Assembly: GCA_019746225.1 (NCBI GenBank)
Contig: JAIESE010000047.1
Span: 1-37,509, forward strand
Reading direction: 5' to 3'
Length of the DNA stretch: 37,509 bases
Source of the DNA: Alphaproteobacteria bacterium
Lineage (GTDB): Bacteria > Pseudomonadota > Alphaproteobacteria > Paracaedibacterales > VGCI01
Made by a program: the position numbers and the translations under genes. Numbering within the stretch: position 1 is the stretch's first letter; the number at the start of each line of letters is the position of its first letter. The notes beneath the pieces are model-generated. The model was not told the origin of the DNA, did no database searches, and saw nothing but the letters and a program-made list of their open reading frames with translations. This document shows positions 1-8,688 of this stretch, in pieces.

Positions 1-1208
1 ATTGGAAGTCAGAAGCCGCACGTTTTGCACCTGAATTAAAAGTTCTTATCCTTCAAGGAAATGAGCGTAAAGAAAGTTTTGACCTCATAGGGGATCATGA
101 CCTTATTCTCACGACCTATCCCTTGCTCTCGAGAGACAAAGACATCCTCCTCAATCACCACTATCACTTGTTGATTCTTGACGAAGCTCAAGTCATTAAA
201 AATCCCAACACGATGGCTCACCGCATTGTTCAACAACTTCGCGCCAAGCATCGCTTGTGTTTAACCGGGACACCCATGGAGAACCATTTGGGAGAGCTTT
301 GGTCATTGTTTCATTTTCTCATGCCGGGCTTTTTGGGCGATAATAAAAAGTTCACGCAAACCTTTAGAAAGCCTATCGAAAAGAGACAAGATCAAGATCG
401 CCAACAAGCCTTAACGCGCCGCGTTCGCCCCTTCATGCTGCGTCGCACAAAAGAAGAAGTCGTCTCAGAGCTTCCCGCCAAAACAGAGATAGTTCAGCAC
501 ATTGAACTCTTGCCCACCCAAAGAGATTTATATGAATCTGTTCGCCTTGCTATGCATTCAAAAATTCAAATGGAGATTGAAGAGCGTGGCCTGAAACGCA
601 GCCAAATTGTGATCTTAGATGCTCTTTTGAAAATGCGTCAGGTCTGTTGTGATCCGCGCTTGCTAAAAATTGATTCCGCCAAGAACGTCAAGGAATCCGC
701 CAAGTTGCAGTTCCTCATTGATACCCTTCCTGAAATGATTGAGGAAAATCGAAAGATTCTTCTTTTCTCACAGTTCACCAGCATGTTGGCCCTCATTGAA
801 ATCGAATTGAAGAAGCTTAATATCCCTTATGTGATTCTCACAGGACAAACCAAGGATCGTCAAACGCCAATTAACGACTTCCAATCCGGTAAAGTGCCCC
901 TTTTTCTCATCAGCTTAAAAGCAGGCGGAACCGGCCTCAACCTCACAGCCGCAGACACGGTCATTCACTATGACCCTTGGTGGAATCCGGCCGTGGAAAA
1001 TCAAGCCACAGACCGGGCATATCGTATCGGTCAAGACAAACCCGTCTTCGTTTATAAACTTGTCACTGTTGGGACAGTTGAAGAAAAGATCCTGGACATG
1101 CAGCATTATAAAGCGGCCCTTTTCGCTGGCGTATTTGATGGCAATGCTTCCGCCAGCAGTCCAATCACACCCGAAGATTTGGAAGCATTGTTTGAGCCGC
1201 TACCGTAG
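1..1208 (+). CDS. SNF2-family DEAD/H helicase, C-terminal part (5' end outside window)
   Basis: This is an ATP-dependent DNA translocase of the SNF2/Rad54-like superfamily 2 type. The reading frame is open from base 3, well before the first in-frame ATG-like codon, so the gene starts left of the window. Visible motifs in order are the Walker B box [10 protein letters not shown], motif III in [16 protein letters not shown], then the helicase C-terminal domain with [14 protein letters not shown], the stretch [20 protein letters not shown] and motif VI in [16 protein letters not shown]. These are diagnostic of the bacterial SNF2 group that often carries an N-terminal SWIM domain. That domain and the Walker A motif lie outside the window. 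The biological role of these bacterial SNF2 proteins is generally unknown. No terminator is obvious after the stop; the next gene is convergent. Confidence 0.93.
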   Translation, partial: WKSEAARFAPELKVLILQGNERKESFDLIGDHDLILTTYPLLSRDKDILLNHHYHLLILDEAQVIKNPNTMAHRIVQQLRAKHRLCLTGTPMENHLGELWSLFHFLMPGFLGDNKKFTQTFRKPIEKRQDQDRQQALTRRVRPFMLRRTKEEVVSELPAKTEIVQHIELLPTQRDLYESVRLAMHSKIQMEIEERGLKRSQIVILDALLKMRQVCCDPRLLKIDSAKNVKESAKLQFLIDTLPEMIEENRKILLFSQFTSMLALIEIELKKLNIPYVILTGQTKDRQTPINDFQSGKVPLFLISLKAGGTGLNLTAADTVIHYDPWWNPAVENQATDRAYRIGQDKPVFVYKLVTVGTVEEKILDMQHYKAALFAGVFDGNASASSPITPEDLEALFEPLP

Positions 1209-1254
1209 GGGATTCTAGAGATTCTTTGACAGATATTTAAAGTTGTAACCCTTA

Positions 1255-1770
1255 TCACTTCAAGTTAACACGCGCCCTTAAGATCTCGAAAATTTCATCG
1301 AGCATTTCCTTTTTTTCAAGCATAATCTGGTTCACATGGGCCTTACCATCTTTATGAATAATCTTTATGGAACGATTCTTGTTAACTTGATGGACCTCTA
1401 CAGAATGAATGTCTTCAAACGCAATGATCGCTATTTTAGACGGCACAAAAATACTCGACGGAATGTGAATTTCATTTTTCATGATAAGTATTTGGGCTTT
1501 TGAGGTAAAAGCCTTATAGAAACCAAAAAGACCAACTATGGAAAATAGGCCACTTACAAAGCACAACACCCAATAAAATAGCTTTGCCTCATAGGGAGAA
1601 AGTGAAAATTCAACAATATGACGATAAATGACTAAAGTTAAGCCTCCCTCTTCCGTTTGAGCCACGTGAGCCAAAACCCAGGCACATATCCCAAAGAAAA
1701 CAAAACATGATACCATGATAAATTTCTTTGGCTTGTAGACATAAATGGTCGGAACTGAAGGTTGAGCCAT
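1255..1770 (-). CDS. Two-TM membrane protein with PH-like C-terminal domain (STM3941-like)
   Basis: A 171-residue protein with two hydrophobic segments, roughly residues 17-37 (FIMVSCFVFFGICAWVLAHV) and 63-88. A soluble basic C-terminal half follows, with beta-rich text around IAIIAFEDIHSVEVHQV. The architecture of a two-helix hairpin followed by a small PH-like domain containing an (I/W)EDI box resembles the STM3941 family of uncharacterised membrane proteins; this is a similarity judged by eye. The start is supported by AGGAGAA a few bases upstream of the ATG. It stands alone between the convergent SNF2 gene and the divergent gltX, so context gives no function. Confidence 0.75.
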   Translation of the reverse strand: MAQPSVPTIYVYKPKKFIMVSCFVFFGICAWVLAHVAQTEEGGLTLVIYRHIVEFSLSPYEAKLFYWVLCFVSGLFSIVGLFGFYKAFTSKAQILIMKNEIHIPSSIFVPSKIAIIAFEDIHSVEVHQVNKNRSIKIIHKDGKAHVNQIMLEKKEMLDEIFEILRARVNLK

Positions 1771-1924
1771 GGCCTATTCTCCTGAATAATAAATCAACAC
1801 TCGACCATAATACCGTCCTCTTAATTAATCAAGACGCTTGGCTTAGGAGCGAAACTTCTTAGACACATCCCCTTCAACTGTGGTATTACGACACATATGT
1901 AACCATAAACAGGAACTGAAGAAA

Positions 1925-3313
1925 ATGACTGTTATTACACGCTTTGCCCCCTCTCCGACGGGCTATCTCCATATTGGCTCCGCCCGAACAGCTTTGTTTA
2001 ATTGGTTATATGCAAAGCATATGGGTGGTAAGTTCCTCTTGCGTATCGAAGATACAGACCGTGCCCGCTCAACAGATGAAGCCATTGATGCCATTTTTGA
2101 CAGCATGAGTTGGCTTGGGCTGACCTGGGACGAGGACCCAATCTTTCAATTTACACGCGCTGACCGGCATGCCGAAGTTGCTCGCCAGTTATTGAAAGAG
2201 GGTAAAGCCTACCATTGTTATTGCTCACCCGAAGAATTGGAACAGATGCGTGAAGAAGCGCGCGCGAAGAATTTGCCGGCTCGGTATGATGGCCGTTGGC
2301 GCGATCGTGCGCCGTCTGAGGCCCCGTCTGGCATTCCCCCAGTGATTCGTTTTAAGGCTCCCCAAGAAGGAGAGACAGTCATTGAAGATCAAGTCCAGGG
2401 AACGGTGCGCCTTCAAAACAATCAATTGGATGATATGGTTTTGTTAAGGGCGGATGGAACGCCAACCTACATGCTTTCTGTCGTGATTGATGACCATGAT
2501 ATGGATATCACGCACATCATTCGCGGCGATGATCATCTCACAAACGCCTTTCGTCAACAGCACCTCTACCATGCGATGAGCTGGGAAGTTCCTGTTTTTG
2601 CACATATTCCCCTGATTCATGGTCCCGACGGCGCGAAGCTCTCAAAACGACATGGCGCTTTGGGAGCAGATGCCTATCGAGATTTAGGGTTCTTGCCGGA
2701 AGCTATGCGCAATTATTTGTTGCGTCTGGGCTGGGCTCATGGGGACGACGAAGTAATCTCAACGGAGCAAGCGATTGCCTGGTTTGATTTGCCCGCTATT
2801 GGGCGTTCTCCGGCGCGCTTTGATGTGGCGAAACTCACCAACCTCAATGCCCATTATATGAGAGAAGCGGACGATGTTCGGCTGGTTGATCTCATCATGC
2901 ACCCTTTAAGTGAAGTTTTCAAACGCACTCTTACCGCCGAGGAGAGAGACCGCATCGTGCGTGGCATGCCGGGGCTTAAACAGCGGGCGAAAACCGTTGT
3001 GGAGCTGATCGAAAATGCACGATTCTATATTGAACGAACACCCTTTGATGAAAAAGCGGAGACGCATCTCAGCCCTGACTCTTTGAAGATGGTTGCCCCG
3101 GTCATTGCCCGTATCAAGGACCTTCCGGAGATTACAGAAGCTTCAACGGAAGGAGCCGTACGAGAAATTGCAGAAAGTACGGGACAAAAACTGGGAAATC
3201 TTGCCCAACCATTGCGCGTTCTCCTGACGGGCAGCACGATCTCACCCAGTATATTTGAAATTATGGAAGTGTTGGGTCGTGAAGAAACGTTGAAGCGTTT
3301 AGAAAGTAATTAA
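1925..3313 (+). CDS. gltX: Glutamyl-tRNA synthetase
   Basis: Class I aminoacyl-tRNA synthetase that charges tRNA with glutamate in the cytoplasm. In many alphaproteobacteria, which use GatCAB and may hold two gltX copies, one copy can also mischarge tRNA-Gln. The protein begins [20 protein letters not shown], carrying the HIGH motif as HIGS, and has the KMSKS loop as AKLSKRHG. An in-frame ATG lies 45 bases upstream at 1880, but its extra residues are not family-like. The ATG at 1925 has AGGAA at 1911-1915 and starts the protein exactly at the conserved N-terminus, giving 462 aa, a normal GluRS length. The anticodon-binding C-terminal domain appears complete ([20 protein letters not shown]). 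A long palindrome 34 bases after the stop may end the transcript. Confidence 0.96.
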   Translation: MTVITRFAPSPTGYLHIGSARTALFNWLYAKHMGGKFLLRIEDTDRARSTDEAIDAIFDSMSWLGLTWDEDPIFQFTRADRHAEVARQLLKEGKAYHCYCSPEELEQMREEARAKNLPARYDGRWRDRAPSEAPSGIPPVIRFKAPQEGETVIEDQVQGTVRLQNNQLDDMVLLRADGTPTYMLSVVIDDHDMDITHIIRGDDHLTNAFRQQHLYHAMSWEVPVFAHIPLIHGPDGAKLSKRHGALGADAYRDLGFLPEAMRNYLLRLGWAHGDDEVISTEQAIAWFDLPAIGRSPARFDVAKLTNLNAHYMREADDVRLVDLIMHPLSEVFKRTLTAEERDRIVRGMPGLKQRAKTVVELIENARFYIERTPFDEKAETHLSPDSLKMVAPVIARIKDLPEITEASTEGAVREIAESTGQKLGNLAQPLRVLLTGSTISPSIFEIMEVLGREETLKRLESN

Positions 3314-3346
3314 CAATGACCCCTGAGGGAAAGCTATAAAATAGGC

Positions 3347-3417
3347 TGTCATCCTGGGACTTAGAAAACCTGGGGCGAATAATGAGCTCTTAGGTTTCCT
3401 TAGGACCCGGGATGACA
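3347..3417. repeat. Dispersed long palindrome, copy 1
   Basis: An imperfect inverted repeat of about 25 bases per arm: the left arm begins TGTCATCCTGGGACTTAG and the right arm ends in CCCGGGATGACA. The outermost bases TGTCATCC/GGATGACA pair perfectly. A second copy with the same ends but a different loop lies at 15403-15478. It sits 34 bases after the gltX stop and could fold as a strong RNA stem-loop that protects or terminates the transcript. Confidence 0.85.
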
Positions 3418-3489
3418 CCCTTTCTTTTCGTAGGTAAAAATAATCGATCTGACCTTTACGGCTGACCGCTCATTAATTTTATAGTCTTG

Positions 3490-3882
3490 TCATTTCTTGT
3501 TCGCAAAAATCTTTTTCTTGGCTTCTTGAATTTCCTTGGTTAACTTCGCTTCAAGCCACGGCCGCTCCTTAAGATCTTTTTCAATACGTTCAAGTTCTTC
3601 TTTAGCTCCTGGTTCTTTTGGGTTTGCGGTAATCTTATGTAATCTATCTTTAAAACTCTTCAGCTCATGATCTGTAGTGATAATGTTCAAAGGTTGCATA
3701 TCGCCATATATCGTCCGATCTCTTTCACCACCCCCCTCGATCTTGGCATGCTCCCCCCAATGAAAACTATAGTCATTTTGAGACCGAGGGGATCTATCTA
3801 CATTATTTCCTTCAGCTGAGTATGTGGATCCTACACAAAACATTGCTGAACAAAGTATTGTTAATATTAAACCATTTCTCAT
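3490..3882 (-). CDS. Small exported charged protein, unknown function
   Basis: A 130-residue protein of no recognised family. The N-terminus MRNGLILTILCSAMFCVGST is a typical Sec signal peptide with a likely cleavage near TYSA/EG (about residues 19-24). The mature part is strongly charged and, from about residue 75, looks mostly helical (KEELERIEKDLKERPWLEAK), ending in a lysine-rich tail. The ATG has an AGGGGG ribosome site about 6 bases upstream. It is a lone gene between convergent gltX and divergent pgk. It is presumably periplasmic or secreted. Confidence 0.72.
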   Translation of the reverse strand: MRNGLILTILCSAMFCVGSTYSAEGNNVDRSPRSQNDYSFHWGEHAKIEGGGERDRTIYGDMQPLNIITTDHELKSFKDRLHKITANPKEPGAKEELERIEKDLKERPWLEAKLTKEIQEAKKKIFANKK

Positions 3883-4133
3883 CGAAACCCCCTTGTTGAA
3901 AATCTAATAAATACCAATTTCTTTATTATATATCAAATTCGTTAACAGGGCACTAAGGGATAGATCGGTTTACAATTCTCCCCTCGGACTTGGCTTGGAG
4001 TCTTGTGTGGTGCCCCAGATACCTCAAAAGAAGAGTTGACTCATCTTAAAAAGGATTGGTAATGAAGGACATGTTTATCGTGATAGGGTGTTTTTTCACA
4101 ATAATATGAACATTCTAAAATTGAGAGGTTCCT

Positions 4134-5339
4134 ATGGCCCAATTTTCTACACTTGATGATGTTGATGTATCGAACAAGACTGTGTTGGTACGCGCAGATT
4201 TGAATTTGCCCATGCAGGATGGGAAAGTAACGGATGCAACGCGCGTGACGCGTCTCCTCCCAACCATAAAAGAGCTCGTGAAAGACGGCGCAAAAATCAT
4301 TTTGATGTCTCACTTTGGTCGACCGAAAGGAACAAGCGTCGAAGAATATTCACTCAAACACCTTTTACCCACCCTTTCAAATGTTTTTGGACAGCCCGTT
4401 CTTTTTGCCAATGATTGTGTTGGACCTGAAGCCACCCGAATGGCAAAAGATCTTCAACCTGGGCAAATTCTCTTGCTCGAAAATCTTCGTTTTCATGGAG
4501 AGGAAGAAAAGAACGATCCAGCTTTCGCAAAGGCCCTTGCATCATTAGCTGATATTTATGTGAACGATGCCTTTTCCTGTTCTCACCGCGCTCATTCCTC
4601 TGTTGTTGCCATCACCCAATTCTTGCCCTCATTTGTTGGTCGAGGCATGCAAGCGGAAATGGAAGCTTTATCGCGCATTCTTGACCACCCGAAGCGGCCA
4701 CTGATGGCGATTGTTGCAGGATCTAAGATCTCAACAAAACTAGATCTCCTCAAAAGCTTGGTACAAAAAGTAGATAAACTGGCCATAGGGGGTGGGATGG
4801 CCAATACATTTTTGAGTGCTTCGGATTGTCCGATTGGCCAATCCATAAACGAGCCTGAGATGCTTGATACCGCGCGCGCCATCGTGACCGATTCCTATGA
4901 ATATGAATGCGACTTGATTCTGCCCGAAGATGTGGCTGTTACTTCCGACATTAAGGCGGATACACCGCGCCGTGTAGTTCAGGTAATGGATGTCCAAGGG
5001 TCGGATAAAATCGTAGACATCGGTCAAAATACGATTGCTGAAATAAGATCCCAATTAGCCACTTCTGGAACCGTCGTCTGGAATGGCCCCGTTGGTATTT
5101 TTGAGATTCCTCCCTTTGATGTGGGCACCGTAGAAATTGCGAAATGCATTGCTGAATTCACAAAAAATGGGACCCTTATCAGTGTTGCAGGTGGCGGAGA
5201 CACTTTGGCCGCTCTTGCCCATGCGGGATGCAGCGACGCATTCACTTACACCTCGACCGCTGGAGGCGCGTTCCTCGAGTGGCTTGAAGGAAAGACACTT
5301 CCGGGGGTTGAAGCGTTAGAAACTGGGGAGAGATATTAA
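4134..5339 (+). CDS. pgk: Phosphoglycerate kinase
   Basis: Cytoplasmic glycolytic/gluconeogenic enzyme that transfers phosphate between 1,3-bisphosphoglycerate and ADP to give ATP and 3-phosphoglycerate. At 401 aa it has the usual length. The N-terminal substrate domain carries TVLVRADLNLPMQDGKV, LLENLRFHGEEEKND and VNDAFSCSHRAHSS. The C-terminal nucleotide domain has WNGPVGIFE and the glycine-rich SVAGGGDTLAAL. GAGAGG lies just upstream of the ATG. A weak TTGACT hexamer at 4036-4041 could be the -35 of its promoter, but the matching -10 is poor. The stop codon overlaps the start of the following LuxR-type gene by one base (TAATG), so the two are almost certainly cotranscribed. Confidence 0.97.
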   Translation: MAQFSTLDDVDVSNKTVLVRADLNLPMQDGKVTDATRVTRLLPTIKELVKDGAKIILMSHFGRPKGTSVEEYSLKHLLPTLSNVFGQPVLFANDCVGPEATRMAKDLQPGQILLLENLRFHGEEEKNDPAFAKALASLADIYVNDAFSCSHRAHSSVVAITQFLPSFVGRGMQAEMEALSRILDHPKRPLMAIVAGSKISTKLDLLKSLVQKVDKLAIGGGMANTFLSASDCPIGQSINEPEMLDTARAIVTDSYEYECDLILPEDVAVTSDIKADTPRRVVQVMDVQGSDKIVDIGQNTIAEIRSQLATSGTVVWNGPVGIFEIPPFDVGTVEIAKCIAEFTKNGTLISVAGGGDTLAALAHAGCSDAFTYTSTAGGAFLEWLEGKTLPGVEALETGERY

Positions 5340-6094
5340 TGAATTTGACGCTCGATTCCAACCATTCCCTTTATGGCCTGACGCCTCAAGTGCAAGATTT
5401 TTTTAATGATTTTGCAATGGCTCAAGAGTTTTCCTATTTTCAATATGCGCGAATGTTCCATGATGGTTCTACCTTACTATTATTAAATCGCGTCGACATC
5501 TTTAATAAATTTATGGATTTGGGTTTTGGGAGTTATTCGTCGATTCGAGAAGAAGATAAATCGAGATGTTCCTATTCCTTTTTTTGGGATGAAGATCTAC
5601 CAGAAGATCCTGTATCCGTGGGACGTTCTTTTCACGTTTATAATGGGATGACCCTCCTTCGACGTTCCCGACATTACTACGACATGATCGCCTTCGCCCG
5701 TCAAACCCCTTGCGATCGTCCAGGCGGTTTTTACTTAACACGCATCGGTGCGTTAGAGAATTTTGCCCATTCCTTTGAAACGAAATTCGGTCACATATTG
5801 AATGAGCCAGAGCCTCATTTGATTAAGCCGCCGGTCCATCAACAAGATCCGAACCGAGACCTCATCTGTCTTGGCAATAAGGGAATAACCATCCAAGGAC
5901 GCATGGGTGAAACCCATCTCACCCCTCGAGAAATTGATTGTCTCCAGCTTTGGGCGCGCCATTTAACCATGAAAGAAATTGGAAAGCATCTCCAAGTTTC
6001 TCCTCGAACGGTTGAGACAATTTTCAACAGAGCCCGAATGAGAAGCGGGTATTCTCTTCGAGAGTTGGTGACTGTTTTGGCCATTTGTCCGTAA
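5339..6094 (+). CDS. LuxR-type helix-turn-helix transcriptional regulator
   Basis: A 251-residue DNA-binding regulator. The C-terminal LuxR/FixJ-type helix-turn-helix is clear from about residue 194: LTPREIDCLQLWARHLTMKE, then VSPRTVETIF with the recognition helix. The N-terminal ~180 residues are rich in aromatic residues (FSYFQYARMFHDG, CSYSFFWDEDL) and look like a PAS- or autoinducer-type sensor fold, but no receiver aspartate pattern is seen and no named sensor family is recognised. No LuxI-type synthase is in the window, so it is an orphan ('solo') regulator. The ATG overlaps the pgk stop by one base, implying translational coupling with a glycolytic gene. Confidence 0.86.
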   Translation: MNLTLDSNHSLYGLTPQVQDFFNDFAMAQEFSYFQYARMFHDGSTLLLLNRVDIFNKFMDLGFGSYSSIREEDKSRCSYSFFWDEDLPEDPVSVGRSFHVYNGMTLLRRSRHYYDMIAFARQTPCDRPGGFYLTRIGALENFAHSFETKFGHILNEPEPHLIKPPVHQQDPNRDLICLGNKGITIQGRMGETHLTPREIDCLQLWARHLTMKEIGKHLQVSPRTVETIFNRARMRSGYSLRELVTVLAICP

Positions 6095-6125
6095 CCGTTC
6101 CGGATATCTTCAATTTCACCTCCTG

Positions 6126-6140
6126 CTATTGTGACAATAG
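6126..6140. promoter_or_regulatory. 15-base perfect dyad before the SnoaL-like gene
   Basis: The two arms CTATTGT and ACAATAG are perfect reverse complements around a single central G. The dyad ends 5 bases before the AAGGAGG ribosome site of the next gene. It could be an operator for a dimeric regulator, the adjacent LuxR-type protein being the obvious candidate, or an RNA hairpin affecting initiation. Function is inferred from symmetry and place only. Confidence 0.35.
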
Positions 6141-6160
6141 GTATAAGGAGGAATTTACCA

Positions 6161-6592
6161 ATGAAGAAAATTATCAGACAAAAACCAATAAAATTATTAA
6201 TGGCCTTTTGCCAGCATTATAGCGCCCGGGATCTTAAGGCAATGTTATCCATATTTACCCCAGATGCGATCGTATGGGGGACAGGGGCTGATGAAATTCG
6301 GCGGGGATTGACGCAGATTGAATCGCAACTTTTACGCGATTGGTCACAGTCTGACTCTTGCGCCTTTGTGATTGAAAAGACAGAACTGGACGAGGACAAC
6401 CCCAACTGGATCGGGGCCATTTTGAAAGTGAACGTGACGATGGGGGGGGTGATTCACCCTCTTACCATGCGCCTGACAACCATCACGAAACGCGTTGATG
6501 GCATCGAAAAAATTCATTTTTGTCACGGCTCATTTCCAGAGAAATATCAAGAAATCGGGAAGTCGTTTCCCGAGGAGTCCCTCATGTGCTAG
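6161..6592 (+). CDS. SnoaL/NTF2-like domain protein
   Basis: A 143-residue single-domain protein that looks like the SnoaL/SgcJ branch of the NTF2-like fold. It has an opening helix LLMAFCQHYSARDLKAMLSI, the characteristic FTPDAIVWGTGADEIRRGLT, then beta strands ending in IEKIHFCHGSF. Members of this fold act as small enzymes or binding proteins, so no reaction can be assigned. Translation could open at GTG 6131, but ATG 6161 has a near-perfect AAGGAGG at 6145-6151 and is preferred. It follows the LuxR-type regulator by 66 bases and may be its target or cotranscribed with it. Confidence 0.75.
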   Translation: MKKIIRQKPIKLLMAFCQHYSARDLKAMLSIFTPDAIVWGTGADEIRRGLTQIESQLLRDWSQSDSCAFVIEKTELDEDNPNWIGAILKVNVTMGGVIHPLTMRLTTITKRVDGIEKIHFCHGSFPEKYQEIGKSFPEESLMC

Positions 6593-6630
6593 AGTCACCT
6601 GACAACAACCAGCATTAAAAGGTCAACTTC

Positions 6631-7653
6631 ATGGATTCACTTACTCACGCGGCAATGGGGGCAGTTATTGGTCAAGCGGGCTTTTCCCACAAGCTCGGGA
6701 GACGTGCCTTGGGATGGGGAGCTCTCGTTGCAACATTGCCTGACCTTGATGTCATCGTGAAGATAAGCTCAAATCCCTTTGCAGAAGTATTGTACCATCG
6801 CGGCGTCACCCACTCCCTGTGGTTTGCCCCCTTGGTGGGGCCTCTCTTGGGTTATATATTGTGGCGTTTGTATGCCCGCCGTGACCCCTTATCCTCCTGG
6901 ATAGCTTTATGTTTTTGGACCCTCATTACCCATCCTCTTCTTGATCTTTTCACGGTGTATGGCACGCAGCTCCTCGCGCCTCTCTCGAACCATAGGTTCA
7001 CGTTGTCAGCCGTTCCCATCATTGATCCTATTTATACGGGGATTTTACTTGTCGGATTGATCTTCGGTTTTATTTTTCGAAAACGCATTTGGGCCTCAAG
7101 TGTTGCAGCCAGCCTTGCTCTCGTCATCACATCGGGCTATTTATTTTATGGATTGGCCCAAAATGATCAGGCTTATTCTTATGCTGTTAATCAACTGAAG
7201 GAAGAAGGTCATGCCCAAGGTGATGTGCGGGCCTACACCACCATGTTTCAGATCTTTTTGCGGCGCATCGTTGTCCATTTTCCCGAAGATGTTTGGGTCG
7301 GATATGTCACGACTTGGGCTCCGCAAAAGATCGTTTGGCACAAGCACGTCCAAGCTCCTGAAGCCATACGGACCGCAATATTGAATCACCCCAATGGAAA
7401 GATTTATCGCTGGTTTACCAACGATGAACTCATCTTCCAACCCCATCTCGAGACCCCTTCTAAATGGGAGATGATTGATTCACGTTTTGGATTCCTTGGC
7501 CCTACCAATTTGGGCATTTGGGGTCGCACGGTTACTGTCAACGCCCAAGGACGCGTCGAGGATGATTTTCCCCATTTTCGCACCCCCCTTAAAATTACCC
7601 TCCCAGACATTGAATACCTTTGGAAAGCCGCCTTTGGCAGGGTTATTTTATAG
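6631..7653 (+). CDS. YdjM/DUF457-family membrane-bound metal-dependent hydrolase-like protein
   Basis: A 340-residue inner-membrane protein of the YdjM (DUF457) family. The family is annotated as a predicted metal-dependent hydrolase and is linked in enterobacteria to the SOS response. The hallmark start MDSLTHAAMGAVIGQA is followed by LPDLDVI, the HRGVTHSLWFAPLVGP box and THPLLDLFTVYGTQLLAP; the conserved His and Asp residues of these boxes are the presumed metal ligands. Four or so transmembrane segments occupy residues ~65-185. The C-terminal ~150 residues are soluble. AAAAGGT lies before the ATG. The protein is intact; the substrate is unknown. Confidence 0.86.
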   Translation: MDSLTHAAMGAVIGQAGFSHKLGRRALGWGALVATLPDLDVIVKISSNPFAEVLYHRGVTHSLWFAPLVGPLLGYILWRLYARRDPLSSWIALCFWTLITHPLLDLFTVYGTQLLAPLSNHRFTLSAVPIIDPIYTGILLVGLIFGFIFRKRIWASSVAASLALVITSGYLFYGLAQNDQAYSYAVNQLKEEGHAQGDVRAYTTMFQIFLRRIVVHFPEDVWVGYVTTWAPQKIVWHKHVQAPEAIRTAILNHPNGKIYRWFTNDELIFQPHLETPSKWEMIDSRFGFLGPTNLGIWGRTVTVNAQGRVEDDFPHFRTPLKITLPDIEYLWKAAFGRVIL

Positions 7654-7808
7654 CTGCTTTATCGGGTAATAAAGTACAAATCCATCAGGCCTTGTCGGAA
7701 ATTAATCAAATAAAATTCTCATATAATTAAAACATAATTATGAAAAAATTTTTGCATTATTTTATTTAGATATTTTGAGTATTCATTAAAAATTATGAAC
7801 AAACCCCC

Positions 7809-7837
7809 TTGACTGGCCAGTAAATCTATCCTATTAA
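7809..7837 (+). promoter_or_regulatory. Candidate sigma-70-type promoter
   Basis: TTGACT at 7809-7814 is separated by 17 bases from TATTAA at 7832-7837. Transcription would begin near 7844, about 50-80 bases before the next coding region. It lies in an AT-rich spacer (7654-7896) with no other gene, and fits a start point for the three-gene envelope cluster. Assigned by eye. Confidence 0.45.
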
Positions 7838-7896
7838 ATGCTTAACTGTACGAAGTGAAACATCACCGTAGGTAACCTAAACAATAATAATAAAAT

Positions 7897-8616
7897 ATGT
7901 TTTTAACAGAGGTTTATAGAAAAATTATGCACTCAAAATGTACGAAAAACACGTCAACTTCAAACTTTCCTTATACTTTTAAGCGCCGGTTTCTTGTTTC
8001 CTTAGCTTTCTTGTGCTGCACACAAAGCTTTATGACTTTCAAGGCGCAGGGCGTTGAGAACGAGTCTGGCCTGAGAAATGTGACCCATCCCCAATATAGC
8101 CCGTTACCAGAAGTTGCCATAGATATTGATGATGACTTACCTGCGCTTGAATATGAAGCAGCGATGCTCGTTCCACCGGACTCAAGAAATGCCAGGGACG
8201 CAGTTAATAATCTCAACTTATATTTACCTTATGTTGATGCCGTTACTGAAAATGATGAGGAAACAAAAACTGCAATATTTGAGAAAGCACAAAGAAGAAA
8301 TCTATGCCAAAATCCAGAGGAATTGCCATCGCTTCTTCCAAGGCTCGCCAAGGAAGCCACAACAGCCAAAGGTCCCTTACAAACTTATTTCAAAAGCCTC
8401 GGCGAGCAAATCGTATCTTTAATACAGGTCGTGAAAAAGTCTAACGAAGAATATAATTTCCTGAGAGATAAGATTAAGCTTGAGCGAAAACAAGCCAAAG
8501 AAGCGCAGGCAGCCCTTACTTCACGGAAGAATTGGATTAGAAATTTAGGGTTACCTTTGGCCTTTACCTTCGGGGGCGCGACCGCTTTTCTGTTGACTTG
8601 GTATTTGGGGAGGTAA
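7897..8616 (+). CDS. Membrane/coiled-coil protein of unknown function
   Basis: A 239-residue protein of no recognised family. An N-terminal hydrophobic stretch (RRFLVSLAFLCCTQSFMTF, about residues 30-48) looks like a signal peptide or anchor. A C-terminal transmembrane helix (LPLAFTFGGATAFLLTWYLG) ends just before the stop. Between them is an acidic region and, at about residues 175-215, a charged helical segment (DKIKLERKQAKEAQAALTSR) likely to form a coiled coil. The start is uncertain: ATG 7897 or ATG 7927, the latter giving a shorter leader and having AGAGG about 14 bases upstream. It is followed in the same direction by an exported coiled-coil protein and a beta-barrel, suggesting an envelope role. 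Confidence 0.68.
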   Translation: MFLTEVYRKIMHSKCTKNTSTSNFPYTFKRRFLVSLAFLCCTQSFMTFKAQGVENESGLRNVTHPQYSPLPEVAIDIDDDLPALEYEAAMLVPPDSRNARDAVNNLNLYLPYVDAVTENDEETKTAIFEKAQRRNLCQNPEELPSLLPRLAKEATTAKGPLQTYFKSLGEQIVSLIQVVKKSNEEYNFLRDKIKLERKQAKEAQAALTSRKNWIRNLGLPLAFTFGGATAFLLTWYLGR

Positions 8617-8688
8617 CCACACAATCAAAAAAAATTAGGACCATTTAAAGAACATAATTTATAAAACACAATAAGAAAGGTTAAAAAA

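Noticed and set aside
3960..4030. GC-richer stretch before pgk as a possible small RNA
   Set aside because: No convincing stem-loop, promoter or terminator could be drawn; it is left unassigned.
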